A stretch of 33,995 nucleotides of DNA, taken from NCBI RefSeq assembly GCF_003202205.1, contig NZ_PDOG01000005.1, forward strand, positions 40,809 through 74,803, read 5' to 3'. How positions within the stretch are numbered: the first letter of the stretch is position 1; every line of letters begins with the position of its first letter. The notes under the pieces are model-generated. The model was not told where the DNA came from and did no database searches. It saw only the letters and a program-made list of their open reading frames with translations. Source of the DNA: Halomonas sp. LBP4 (GTDB lineage: Bacteria; Pseudomonadota; Gammaproteobacteria; Pseudomonadales; Halomonadaceae). Below, piece by piece: positions 9,870 to 17,518 of this stretch. The position numbers were made by a program, and so were the translations under genes.

Positions 9870-11116
9870 GCTCAAGCATGCGAGGCCTGGACAGCATCGT
9901 TCAGGCCGCCAACCTGGTGGAAGAAACTGGCCAGAATGTCCTGACGCTGGATACCGATGACGTGGTGTCTCGCGCCCAAACCCGCAAGAAGTTCAACCGG
10001 ATCGAGGAGCTGGCGGAGTCCATCAAGATTTCCGGCCAACAGCAGCCGATCATCGTCTCACCCAAGAACAACAAGGGGAAGTACACGATCCAGAAGGGGG
10101 AGCGCCGCTGGCGTGCTTGCCAGCTGCTGGGCATCAAGGTGACCGCCATCGTCAACAACCGGCATGAGAAGCCTCTCGAGGCGCTCAGCGGGGAGCTTGC
10201 CGAGAACATCCAGCGTGAGGACCTCGAGCCCATGGAAGTGGCTGAGGCGCTGTCCCGCTTCGTCGACGAAGGTGGCATGTCCCAGCGCGAGATCCACAAG
10301 AAGCTGGGCAAGCCCCTGACCTATGTGGCTGTGCATCTCTCTCTCCTAAAGCTGCAGGACACCCTCAGGGAGCGCCTCTACGACACCGGTTTGGTCACCG
10401 ACCCCGAGACCCTGAACAACCTGCGCCAGCTGCAGGATCTTGACCCCGAGTGGGTTGATGATATCTGTGACCAGGCCAAGGCCGAGGAAGGTCTCTCCCG
10501 CCGCGAGACCCGGGAATGGCTGCGGGTGGCGAAAAAGGCCAAGGCTGACGGCCAGCGTCCCAAGGACGCGTTCATGGCCGGCACGCCCCAGGAGGCATCC
10601 CAGGCCCCGGTAGAGCGCCCGGGAAAAGGGGTCGGTAAAGGCACTTTGCTGGAAGAGCCTGGTGGCCACGAGAGTGAGACGGGGGAGGGGAACGCTGATC
10701 CCGCCCCACGGCCGCCGTCTAAGGATCAAGCGCCCACGACGGGTCCGGCGGCTAAGCAGGAAGCACCGTCAGAGCAGGGTGCCAACCAATCGCCCGCGGG
10801 TCCGCCGGAGCAGAGCGATGAGCAGCCAGCAAGCGACCGTGGTGCCGGGGCGGAACCCGCGGCTGGACTAGCCAAGCCGAAAACGGCAGCCAAGGGCCAG
10901 GGGTGGAAAGAGCTGGCCCCCGAGGCGAGCCGAGTCTACTGCGAGTGTGAGCTTGACGGTGTTGAAGGCGAGCTCCAGCCCGGTTGGGTCATGACCTCTC
11001 GCGTCGATGAAGAGGACGGCTATGTCTGGGTCATGCTGAACGAGGATGGCGATGAGAAGCCTGTTAGAGTGCCGGCGGAGTCGATCACGATCACCTCTGT
11101 GAGGGCGGTGGGCTGA
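9866..11116 (+). CDS. parB: ParB family partition protein with extra C-terminal domain
   Basis: A 416-residue ParB/Spo0J-like centromere-binding protein. The N-terminal CTP-binding boxes are clear: GERRWRA at 78-84 and ENIQREDLEP at 113-122. A helix-turn-helix follows (SQREIHKKLGKPLTYVAVHLSLLKL, about 139-163). After about residue 230 comes a Pro/Gly/Glu/Ala-rich disordered linker of about 110 residues. It ends in a compact, probably beta-rich domain (SRVYCECELDGVEGEL...VRVPAESITITSV, about 350-415), in place of the usual short ParB dimer domain. Such tails occur in some plasmid and ICE ParBs, but I cannot name this one. Translation is coupled to parA by ATGA, and the next gene starts at the base after its stop. 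Confidence 0.92.
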   Translation: MSSSMRGLDSIVQAANLVEETGQNVLTLDTDDVVSRAQTRKKFNRIEELAESIKISGQQQPIIVSPKNNKGKYTIQKGERRWRACQLLGIKVTAIVNNRHEKPLEALSGELAENIQREDLEPMEVAEALSRFVDEGGMSQREIHKKLGKPLTYVAVHLSLLKLQDTLRERLYDTGLVTDPETLNNLRQLQDLDPEWVDDICDQAKAEEGLSRRETREWLRVAKKAKADGQRPKDAFMAGTPQEASQAPVERPGKGVGKGTLLEEPGGHESETGEGNADPAPRPPSKDQAPTTGPAAKQEAPSEQGANQSPAGPPEQSDEQPASDRGAGAEPAAGLAKPKTAAKGQGWKELAPEASRVYCECELDGVEGELQPGWVMTSRVDEEDGYVWVMLNEDGDEKPVRVPAESITITSVRAVG

Positions 11117-11464
11117 ATGACCATGACCGAAGGACTCAGTAATCCCTGTCGGCGACGCTACGCCCTGGTCAATGCCCTGGCCGAGCTCAAGGAGCCGACG
11201 ATGTCCGATCTGCATCGGCACACGGGGATACCGGAAACCACGATCCGTCGACTCATGACGACCCTGAGGCAGGAGTTGGCCATCGACCTTCGCTATATCC
11301 ACCCGGTCAGCACGACGCCGTCAGGGTCAGGCTACTACGAGCTGCGCAACTGGGGCGTCTTGGATGCCAAGGCGTTCCGACGCACCTTCGGACATATCAA
11401 GCGGGGGGATGAGGCCGAAGACGAGGTCGCAGAGCGCAGAGGGCCGTCAACTCAGACTCGTTGA
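11117..11464 (+). CDS. small winged helix-turn-helix protein
   Basis: A 115-residue protein whose first 75 residues form a likely winged helix: RYALVNALAELKEPTMSDLHRHTGIPETTIRRLMTTLRQEL resembles helix 1 plus a MarR/IclR-like helix-turn-helix, and DLRYIHPV...GYYELRNWG forms the wing. The tail is charged and probably disordered. It starts directly after the parB stop, so it belongs to the par operon and may be a regulator of it or an accessory partition factor. No specific family name can be given. Confidence 0.75.
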   Translation: MTMTEGLSNPCRRRYALVNALAELKEPTMSDLHRHTGIPETTIRRLMTTLRQELAIDLRYIHPVSTTPSGSGYYELRNWGVLDAKAFRRTFGHIKRGDEAEDEVAERRGPSTQTR

Positions 11465-11473
11465 AACGATGTT

Positions 11474-11505
11474 ACACTGAGAGGGCACACAGCTCTCCTC
11501 AGTGT
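11474..11505 (+). repeat. inverted repeat after the par operon
   Basis: ACACTGAG (11474-11481) and CTCAGTGT (11498-11505) are perfect inverted repeats around a 16-base spacer, lying 10 bases past the winged-helix gene. No U-run follows, and a larger hairpin starts 12 bases later. Confidence 0.55.
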
Positions 11506-11516
11506 TGTGCTGCCCC

Positions 11517-11561
11517 TGAGGCTGCTGGTCGCTCTCACATCGCCAGCAGCCTCATCCTTTC
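11517..11561 (+). terminator. strong hairpin, probable par-operon terminator
   Basis: TGAGGCTGCTGG (11517-11528) pairs perfectly with CCAGCAGCCTCA (11543-11554), a 12-bp stem with a 14-base loop, followed by the weak U-rich tail TCCTTTCC. Confidence 0.65.
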
Positions 11562-11960
11562 CTGACTACTCCACACCTCGCTGTATCATGGAGACAGCAC
11601 GTGATCTCAAGCACTATTCGGTGCTTGTGTAACCATAAAATGGCGATACTGTTGATGGTGACGATAGGCCGACAGTGAGGCTTTCCTCTGCGAAGGGTGA
11701 GTGTCTCAAGGCCTATTGAGGAGTGTCGGGTTACCCTGTCGCGGGATGTAGGAGAAGGCTTACATGCCATTGGCTGATGTCGTACGAAGATCGACTGAGT
11801 GCATGGTGTAACGTCCCATCACAATCCCTTACAATGTGCTGAGCCGAGGAACCACTTACTTTTCTCAGCCCCAGTGGCGCCGTCGCTGCGACGTAAAGGC
11901 CTCCGAGGTGGCCTGCCTGACGCAACACAATCCAGATGTACCAGAAGCTGAGGAGGGACG
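11562..11960. other. 399-base non-coding stretch with dyads; candidate regulatory or oriT region
   Basis: With the two hairpins before it, this forms the longest gene-free interval of the window (11465-11960). It contains a perfect CAAGCAC-tattcg-GTGCTTG dyad (11608-11627) and a CTCAA-GGCCTA-TTGAG dyad near 11705-11720, and is somewhat AT-richer than the flanks. No convincing gene is found on either strand. It must hold the promoter for the zinc-ribbon gene at 11961. By analogy with SXT-type elements, where oriT is intergenic and away from traI, it is one candidate for oriT; no known nic sequence was recognised. Confidence 0.35.
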
Positions 11961-12644
11961 GTGAGCAACTGCCATCTGGGCTCCAGGACAGAGCAAACCC
12001 TGTTGGAGCTATCGACAAGAAACCAGCGTATCGAGGCCCTCGCTGAGTGGCGCTACGCGGGCCTGTGCCATGACTATGAGATGCCGATCGCTTACTGTGA
12101 GCTGTGCAAGGCCAGCCATCAGCGCTTTCGCTTTCGCCTCGATAATGCCCACAATCGGCGGCGCATCTGGGTAGGTTCCGGATGTATCCTGGGCCACGCC
12201 TTCCGTGTCGAGCAGAATGGCGTGGTTCTCAACCAGCAAGCCGCTGAACGTCACATCAACGACACGATCCAGGGCATGTTACGTGACGCGGTTGTCTCTC
12301 GACTGCTGATCGTTGTCATGCGAGACACCAATGATCTGCTGGCCGAGGCCCTGGTGCACTACCAGCAGACCGGTCACTTGACCCCTCGCCATGCGGCCAT
12401 CTTCTTCGATGCGATAGAGCGGGAAGGGATCGACACCGAGCCCGCCAAGTTCCATATCTATCTGCGTCGCCAGACGGATCAGATGGAGATGCGCAGCCTG
12501 GCTACCTGGCGTGTCTGGCGCTTCTGGCACACCTTGACCCCTGCTCAGAAGAAGCAGGCGTGTGAGCTTGGCCACAGGCCACCCCCCAATAGCCATGTGG
12601 CGGTGCGCCAGCACCAGTCCAAGGGGAGGTGTTCGCGGGCCTGA
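11961..12644 (+). CDS. zinc-ribbon-like protein, function unknown
   Basis: A 227-residue protein with a GTG start. Near residues 45-75 it has a pattern seen in many phage and mobile-element proteins: YCELCKASHQRFRFRLDN...RRIWVGSGCILGHAF. Here CxxC and a later SGC/H pair probably bind zinc, with a short beta hairpin between. The remainder is mostly helical (RHINDTIQGMLRDAVVSRLLIVVMRDTNDLLAEALVHY...), ending in a basic tail. No enzymatic motif is seen. It is alone on the forward strand, ahead of a bidirectional terminator, and directly after the dyad-rich non-coding stretch. A DNA-related accessory role is possible but not shown. Confidence 0.7.
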   Translation: MSNCHLGSRTEQTLLELSTRNQRIEALAEWRYAGLCHDYEMPIAYCELCKASHQRFRFRLDNAHNRRRIWVGSGCILGHAFRVEQNGVVLNQQAAERHINDTIQGMLRDAVVSRLLIVVMRDTNDLLAEALVHYQQTGHLTPRHAAIFFDAIEREGIDTEPAKFHIYLRRQTDQMEMRSLATWRVWRFWHTLTPAQKKQACELGHRPPPNSHVAVRQHQSKGRCSRA

Positions 12645-12679
12645 ACTGGAGTAGGAGGGCCAGGTGGAAGACCCGATAG

Positions 12680-12717
12680 AATAAGGCGAGGCTTTCCAGC
12701 AGCCTCGCCTTATTTCG
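12680..12717. terminator. bidirectional terminator between convergent genes
   Basis: A perfect 14-bp stem AATAAGGCGAGGCT (12680-12693) / AGCCTCGCCTTATT (12701-12714) with a 7-base loop lies between two convergent genes. The stem ends carry A and T runs, so it can serve both directions. Confidence 0.92.
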
Positions 12718-12734
12718 TTGCGGAGAACCGGTGA

Positions 12735-13745
12735 TTAAAGCATCTCGTAGCGCAGCCCCGAGTTCCGGTGGGATTCAAGACCGACCAGGCTCTGCACCAT
12801 GGGCCCCAACCCCTTGGTGAGGCGCTCCAGGGTGGACAGGCGCGGCGTGTAGTTGCGCAGCTCGACACTTCCGATGAGCTTGCGTGACAGCTGCTCGAGC
12901 GTCAGGACCTCATCGATCAGCCCTAAGCCCTTGGCCTGCTCACCGGTCCATACCAGCCCGGAGAAGATGTCATCGCCCCCCTTGAGACGATCGCCACGGC
13001 CGGCTTTGACGTCGGCAATGAACTGCTCATGGGTAGAAGAGAGGACCGATTCCCAGAAGTCCCGTTGATCCTCGGTCACCGGTGTGAACGGGTCCATGAA
13101 CGCCTTGTTCTCGCCGGCAGTGAAGACCCGCCGCTCGACACCGAGCTTGTCGATGGCATCACGGAAGCCGAAGCCGGACGAGATGACGCCGATCGAGCCC
13201 ACCAAGCTGGAGGGGGCAGTGTAGATATCCCGAGCCGCGGATGCGATGTAGTAGGCCCCGCTGGCACCCATGTCCTCGACCCAGGCAAGTATGGGGGTCT
13301 CAGGATGCTGCTCCTCCAGGAAGCGGATCTCTTCATAGACGCGCTGTGACTGCACCGGACTACCGCCGGGGCTATTGATGCGAAGCACCACCGCGGCGAT
13401 CTCGTCTGCCTCCAGGGCACGGCGCAGCCCCTCGTTGATGCGTGAGGCGTTGGCCTCTTCATCAGCGTCGATCACCCCCTTCACGTCGACGATCCCCAGG
13501 TGCCGCTCCACGAGCTCGTCCTTACCCGCGGCGGCGAAGTGAAGGAAGTAGACCGTGTTGGCCAGCGAGGCGAACAGGAAGGTGATGAAGAGAAAGCGAA
13601 AGAAGATCTTCCATCGTCTCGAGCGACGTCGCTCGGTGATGGTGCTCTCCATCCATTTGTCGAAGGTCTGCCACTGCTGCTGGCGCAATGCCTCTTCGGG
13701 ACCTGCCTCCTGGTTGCCGCCGAGACCGTTATTCGTTTGACTCAT
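12735..13745 (-). CDS. S49 family membrane-bound signal peptide peptidase (SppA/SohB-like)
   Basis: This 336-residue protein is of the short (single-domain) S49 type. It has a basic N-terminal cytosolic stretch, one membrane helix at about 46-70 (KIFFRFLFITFLFASLANTVYFLHF), then a periplasmic ClpP-like protease domain. The Ser/Lys dyad is intact: S162 in DMGASGAYYIASA and K214 in TAGENKAFMDPF. The 52-residue spacing equals that of SohB (S178/K230). LRINSPGGSP is the conserved oxyanion-loop region. It is the last gene of the reverse-strand operon, 45 bases after topB. It may degrade leftover signal peptides or process envelope proteins of this operon or of the pilus; that link is inference. 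Confidence 0.92.
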   Translation of the reverse strand: MSQTNNGLGGNQEAGPEEALRQQQWQTFDKWMESTITERRRSRRWKIFFRFLFITFLFASLANTVYFLHFAAAGKDELVERHLGIVDVKGVIDADEEANASRINEGLRRALEADEIAAVVLRINSPGGSPVQSQRVYEEIRFLEEQHPETPILAWVEDMGASGAYYIASAARDIYTAPSSLVGSIGVISSGFGFRDAIDKLGVERRVFTAGENKAFMDPFTPVTEDQRDFWESVLSSTHEQFIADVKAGRGDRLKGGDDIFSGLVWTGEQAKGLGLIDEVLTLEQLSRKLIGSVELRNYTPRLSTLERLTKGLGPMVQSLVGLESHRNSGLRYEML

Positions 13746-13790
13746 CTCTCGATCCTTGTGTGGTGTTGTCTATCCGGTGATGACGAGGCG

Positions 13791-15986
13791 TCATGCAGGG
13801 GTGGAACGCTTGCGTTTGTAGGGCAGCCGGCCCTTACACTCCGGATAGCCGGAGCAGCCCCAGAACTTCGTGGCTCGCGTCTTGCCCGGGGCCTTGCCAC
13901 TACGCAGGCGCATCGTCTTCCCGCAATCGGGGCAGTCGGGCCCGTCTTCAGGTTCGGTGCGCTGCTGCGGCTTGCCACGGCTGTCAGGGAAGGTCTTCTT
14001 GCAAGACGGGCTCTGGCAACCCCAGAAGAAGCCATTACGCCCCTTGATGCGCTTGAGCGGGCTTCCACAGGTGAAACAGGGGTAGCTGGTGCCCTTGGCA
14101 TCGGCAAAGACCTCTTTGAGGCCGCTGTCGTGCTGGGTGAGCTGCTCGGCGTTGGTTTTCACCGTGGTCACCATGTTCGAGACCCAACCGGTGATCTGTT
14201 GCATGAAAGTGGCCATGCGAGCCTCACCGGCGGCGATCTTCTCGAGTTGCTGCTCCCAGGCGGCCGTCATGCCCGGCGACTTCACTGCCTCGGGGAGGAT
14301 GGTGACGAGAGCGTGGGCCTTGTCGGTGGCGTGCAGGGTTTTCTTCTTGCGCTGCAGGTAGCCTCGGTCCACGGCGCCCTGGATCGTGCCCGCCCGAGTC
14401 GCCGTTGTCCCCAAGCCGGCCGTGTCCTTCAGGATCTGCTTGAACCGCGGCTCGGTGACGAAACGAGCGATGTTCTCCATTGCTCCCAGCAGCGTGGCCT
14501 CGGTGAAGTGGGGCGGCGGCCGGGTCAGCTTGTCATCAAGCTCGGCGCCATTGATCACCGCCGGCTCGCCCTGGCGCATCGGTGGGAGCTGGTCCTGCTC
14601 GGGGTTTTCGTCCTTGGACTCGCCTTCATCTTCCGGGGCTGACTCCAGGTCGGAGTTGAAGATCACCTTCCACCCCCGCTTGAGCGGCGTTTTGCCCCGG
14701 GCATTGAAGAGGTGCTGCCCGGCGGTGACCTGGATCTTGGTACGGTTGAACTCGAACGGTGCATATAGCTGTGCCACGTAGAAACGGCGTATGGCATCGT
14801 AGAGGCGAAACTCAAGTTCCGACATCTTGGTGATGTCGGTGCGGGCCGGCGTCGGGATGATCGCGTGGTGGGCCGTGACCTTGCTGTCGTTGTAGGCCCT
14901 CGAGCTTCGCTGGGGGTCGGCGCCAGCCACCAGGCCCGAGAAGGACTGGTCGGTCAGCATCAGGCCCTGCAGGGTGTCGGCAATGTCGTCGCGTTGTGAT
15001 TCGGGCAGGTACCGGGAGTCGGTACGTGGGTACGTCGTTGCCTTGTGGGTTTCGTAAAGCGCTTGAGCGCCGTCCAATACCTGCTGTGCCGTGTATCCCC
15101 AGCGCTTGGCGGCATACTGCTGCAGCGAGGTCAGATCGAAGGGCAGGGGAGCGGACTCCTTCCCGGCCTTGGTCTCGGCGGTGCTGATGACGGCACTGAC
15201 ACCGCGCACCTGCTGCGCCACCTGTTCGGCAAAGGCCTTGTTGATGCACCGCCCCTGGTCGTCGGCCAGCTCCTCCGGCACCTGCCATGCAGCGCGGAAC
15301 GCCCCGCTCTGCACCGACACCTCAACGCTCAACACGTAGTAGGGAGAGGGAGTGAAGTTGGCGACCTCCTTGTCCCTGTGGCACACCAGCGCCACCGTCG
15401 GCGTGATGACCCGCCCGACATGCAGGGTTTCGTCGTAGCCGATTTTGCGTGCCAGCACGGTATACAAACGGGACATGTTCATGCCGATCAGCCAGTCAGC
15501 CCGGGAACGAGCCATGGCCGCGTGGTAGAGGTGTACTGTCTCGTCCCCGGGGCGGATGTCGGCCAGCGCTTTACGGATGCTGGTCTCGTCGAGGGCACGC
15601 AGGCAGACACGCTTCACGGCACCGCGGTACCGGCACCGGTCCATCAAGGATCGGGCAATGGCTTCGCCTTCCCGGTCATGGTCGGTGGCAATGAACACCT
15701 GACTGGCCTTGCCCAGCAGTTCCTTGATTACCTTGAACTGCTTGGCCCCGGATTTCTTCACGTGGTAGCGCCACTGATCCGGCGCGATCGGCAGCGTCTC
15801 CATGTTCCAGGACTTCAGCGCCGGGTCGTAGGCGTCGGGCATGTCCAGCTCGAGCAGGTGGCCAAAGGCCCAGCTCACCATCCGTTCACCGCCATCATGG
15901 AGGTACCCCTCAGCACGCTTGGAGATGCGCAGAACCTGGGCAAGGTCCTTTGCCTGACTCGGCTTCTCGCAGATGTATAGGTCCAT
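13791..15986 (-). CDS. topB: DNA topoisomerase III (type IA)
   Basis: TopB decatenates and relaxes DNA with a 5'-phosphotyrosine intermediate, useful for resolving element replication or transfer products. The 731-residue protein has the TOPRIM start (LYICEKPSQAKDLA), the acidic DHDREGE triad near residue 103, and the active-site Tyr in TYPRTDSRYLP at about residue 320. At the C-terminus are two four-cysteine zinc fingers (CFTCG...GCQSPSC and CPDCG...GCSGYPEC), which E. coli TopB lacks but topoisomerase I has. An acidic insertion (EDEGESKDENPEQDQ) lies near residue 450. An AGGAGGAACC ribosome-binding site precedes the ATG. It sits 27 bases after the 16014 gene. topB copies are common on ICEs and large plasmids. 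Confidence 0.96.
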   Translation of the reverse strand: MDLYICEKPSQAKDLAQVLRISKRAEGYLHDGGERMVSWAFGHLLELDMPDAYDPALKSWNMETLPIAPDQWRYHVKKSGAKQFKVIKELLGKASQVFIATDHDREGEAIARSLMDRCRYRGAVKRVCLRALDETSIRKALADIRPGDETVHLYHAAMARSRADWLIGMNMSRLYTVLARKIGYDETLHVGRVITPTVALVCHRDKEVANFTPSPYYVLSVEVSVQSGAFRAAWQVPEELADDQGRCINKAFAEQVAQQVRGVSAVISTAETKAGKESAPLPFDLTSLQQYAAKRWGYTAQQVLDGAQALYETHKATTYPRTDSRYLPESQRDDIADTLQGLMLTDQSFSGLVAGADPQRSSRAYNDSKVTAHHAIIPTPARTDITKMSELEFRLYDAIRRFYVAQLYAPFEFNRTKIQVTAGQHLFNARGKTPLKRGWKVIFNSDLESAPEDEGESKDENPEQDQLPPMRQGEPAVINGAELDDKLTRPPPHFTEATLLGAMENIARFVTEPRFKQILKDTAGLGTTATRAGTIQGAVDRGYLQRKKKTLHATDKAHALVTILPEAVKSPGMTAAWEQQLEKIAAGEARMATFMQQITGWVSNMVTTVKTNAEQLTQHDSGLKEVFADAKGTSYPCFTCGSPLKRIKGRNGFFWGCQSPSCKKTFPDSRGKPQQRTEPEDGPDCPDCGKTMRLRSGKAPGKTRATKFWGCSGYPECKGRLPYKRKRSTPA

Positions 15987-16013
15987 TGGTTCCTCCTGTG
16001 GCGGTCGGCCACG

Positions 16014-16658
16014 TCATGACGATGACGGTCGGCCGAAAGTCAGCTGGAATCGCTGAAGCAGGCCGCGTGAGTGTTCCGAGACCTCCTGGATCTCGGTGAA
16101 GGGCTGTGCTCGCTCGATGGCGCGACGAACCGACGCGTCGAACTCGCGATTGCCCGAGGATGCGGTGATGTCGATACCACGCACCCGGCCCCTGGCATCA
16201 AGGTCCACACGCACCTTGGCCCCTCGGTCTACCTGCACCGGCGATGCCATGTGCCAATGCTCTCCGGTTCTGGCACCAATCCGGCGCATGGCGACCTGGA
16301 AGTCGGTCCGGCTGCGCACCTCGGCCTCGTCGACACAACCTGACGCCGTACAGATCGATGTCGTGGCATGACAGGACGCGTCGTCATCTTCCTGTGCCGG
16401 CAGGCGTCCCAGCGGGTCCACGAGCCCTCCCTCGCACTCCCTGATGTCCTGTCGGTACACCGAGCAATCTTCCGACAGGCAGACCTTGGGGCCCTCGCTG
16501 GCGCCGCGATTGACGACGCGCTGGGGGGAGCGCAGCTCTCCATCAAGGCTTTCGTCGTCACCAAGGCGTGTGCCCTGAAAGACGATGAACAAGCCAACGA
16601 GGGTGCCGATGGCAATGAAGGTGGTGACGGGCACGTTGTTGCTCTGGTCGCTGGCCAT
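16014..16658 (-). CDS. membrane-anchored Cys-rich protein with TonB/TolA C-terminal-like domain (paralogue A)
   Basis: This 214-residue protein has one N-terminal membrane helix (TTFIAIGTLVGLFIVFQG, about 12-29) and a periplasmic part with six cysteines (CLSEDCSVYR, then single C, C, IC and GC). The C-terminal domain reads KVRVDLDARGRVRGIDITASSGNREFDASVRRAIERAQPF, the beta-beta-alpha wording of the TonB_2/TolA-C family. It is paralogous to the next upstream gene: the six-Cys block and the last domain align throughout. Its ATG overlaps the stop of that gene by one base (TGATG), so translation is coupled. No energising partners (ExbB/ExbD, TolQ/TolR) are encoded nearby. Function is not known. 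Confidence 0.8.
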   Translation of the reverse strand: MASDQSNNVPVTTFIAIGTLVGLFIVFQGTRLGDDESLDGELRSPQRVVNRGASEGPKVCLSEDCSVYRQDIRECEGGLVDPLGRLPAQEDDDASCHATTSICTASGCVDEAEVRSRTDFQVAMRRIGARTGEHWHMASPVQVDRGAKVRVDLDARGRVRGIDITASSGNREFDASVRRAIERAQPFTEIQEVSEHSRGLLQRFQLTFGRPSSS

Positions 16659-17287
16659 CAGGGATCTCCCGCCGTGGCTGAGGCGGCGGCGACACCGCCG
16701 AACGACAGGTTGATGCGCGTCAGCAAGACCCGCATCTCCGGTGCCATTTGCCGAATCTCGTGGTACGGGGCACTCCGCTCGATGGCTGCCAGGGCCTGGC
16801 TGTCGAAGGTGTTGCTCCCCGAGGAGCGCAGGATTTCGGTACCGCGCAGCTCGCCCTCTTCAGTGAGCGTGACGCGGACACGCGCCCCCCGATTGCTCGA
16901 CATCCGGCCCTCCCAGTTGCGCCATGTGCGATCACCGATTTGGTCCACGGCTTCGGTGAACTCGGCGGAATCGCGAATCTCACGCTCGGTCGCACAATCC
17001 TTCACGACGCAGATGTAGGGTTCCTGGCGGCACCTCGCGTTCTCGACGTCACCCTGGGCATGACGTCTCGCATCAGCGGCGCTGGCGCAGTGCAGCTGAT
17101 GGGTTCGGTAGACCCAGCAGTCATCGCTCAAGCACTCCTCGTTCTCTTGAGCCGGGAGTGGCGAAAGGGTCCCGGCAAGGGCCGGCTCATGGCTATCCGA
17201 GTCCGCCGAGTTCAGGATGTAGTAGCCGGCGGCCCCGAGTCCGCCGAGCACGACACAGGATGTGATGAAGGTTCGAATCAGTGACAT
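16658..17287 (-). CDS. membrane-anchored Cys-rich protein with TonB/TolA C-terminal-like domain (paralogue B)
   Basis: A 209-residue protein with an N-terminal membrane helix (FITSCVVLGGLGAAGYYIL, about 7-25) and a periplasmic six-cysteine block (CLSDDCWVYR, HC, RC, IC, DC). It ends in a TonB_2/TolA-C-like domain (RVRVTLTEEGELRGTEILRSSGSNTFDSQALAAIERSAPY). The cysteine order and the DFQ/EFTEAV..IG linker match paralogue A, so the pair arose by tandem duplication and has since diverged widely. The cysteines are expected to form disulphides in the periplasm. The downstream gene is translationally coupled. Whether it contacts outer-membrane partners, as TolA and TonB do, cannot be seen. Confidence 0.8.
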   Translation of the reverse strand: MSLIRTFITSCVVLGGLGAAGYYILNSADSDSHEPALAGTLSPLPAQENEECLSDDCWVYRTHQLHCASAADARRHAQGDVENARCRQEPYICVVKDCATEREIRDSAEFTEAVDQIGDRTWRNWEGRMSSNRGARVRVTLTEEGELRGTEILRSSGSNTFDSQALAAIERSAPYHEIRQMAPEMRVLLTRINLSFGGVAAASATAGDP

Positions 17288-17314
17288 CTGTCGCCCGTCT
17301 CTGTCAGGTGGACG

Positions 17315-17518
17315 TCATGCCACACGGCACGTCTTGGCCGACATCTGGAGCCATTGCTCCGCCAGCTCCCGAAGCTCCGCCCGGCGCTCTGCGATATCCG
17401 CCAGCGTGCCGGCGATCACCACGACCGCATCGTCAGGGTTGCCACGCGATGCCGCTTCCTCCAGCACGATCAGCAGATCCTGGCCCAGCCGGTCCTTGCC
17501 CTCGGTTTCCGCTGTCAT
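17315..17518 (-). CDS. small helical protein, function unknown
   Basis: A 67-residue product, mostly alpha-helical, acidic in the first half with a coiled-coil-like tail (LADIADIAERRAEL-type run ending AEQWLQMSAKTCRVA). Its ATG overlaps the stop of the preceding gene in a TGATG arrangement, which argues that it is a true, coupled gene. No signal peptide or membrane segment is seen. It lies between two TonB/TolA-C genes. No family is recognised. Confidence 0.6.
   Translation of the reverse strand: MTAETEGKDRLGQDLLIVLEEAASRGNPDDAVVVIAGTLADIAERRAELRELAEQWLQMSAKTCRVA

Noticed and set aside
13500..14642. Forward open frame across sppA and topB
   Set aside because: It is antisense to two proteins with intact catalytic motifs; no ribosome-binding site or domain.
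15045..15980. Forward open frame opposite the topB 5' half
   Set aside because: Shadow of topB, with His/Gly/Val-rich content and no motif.
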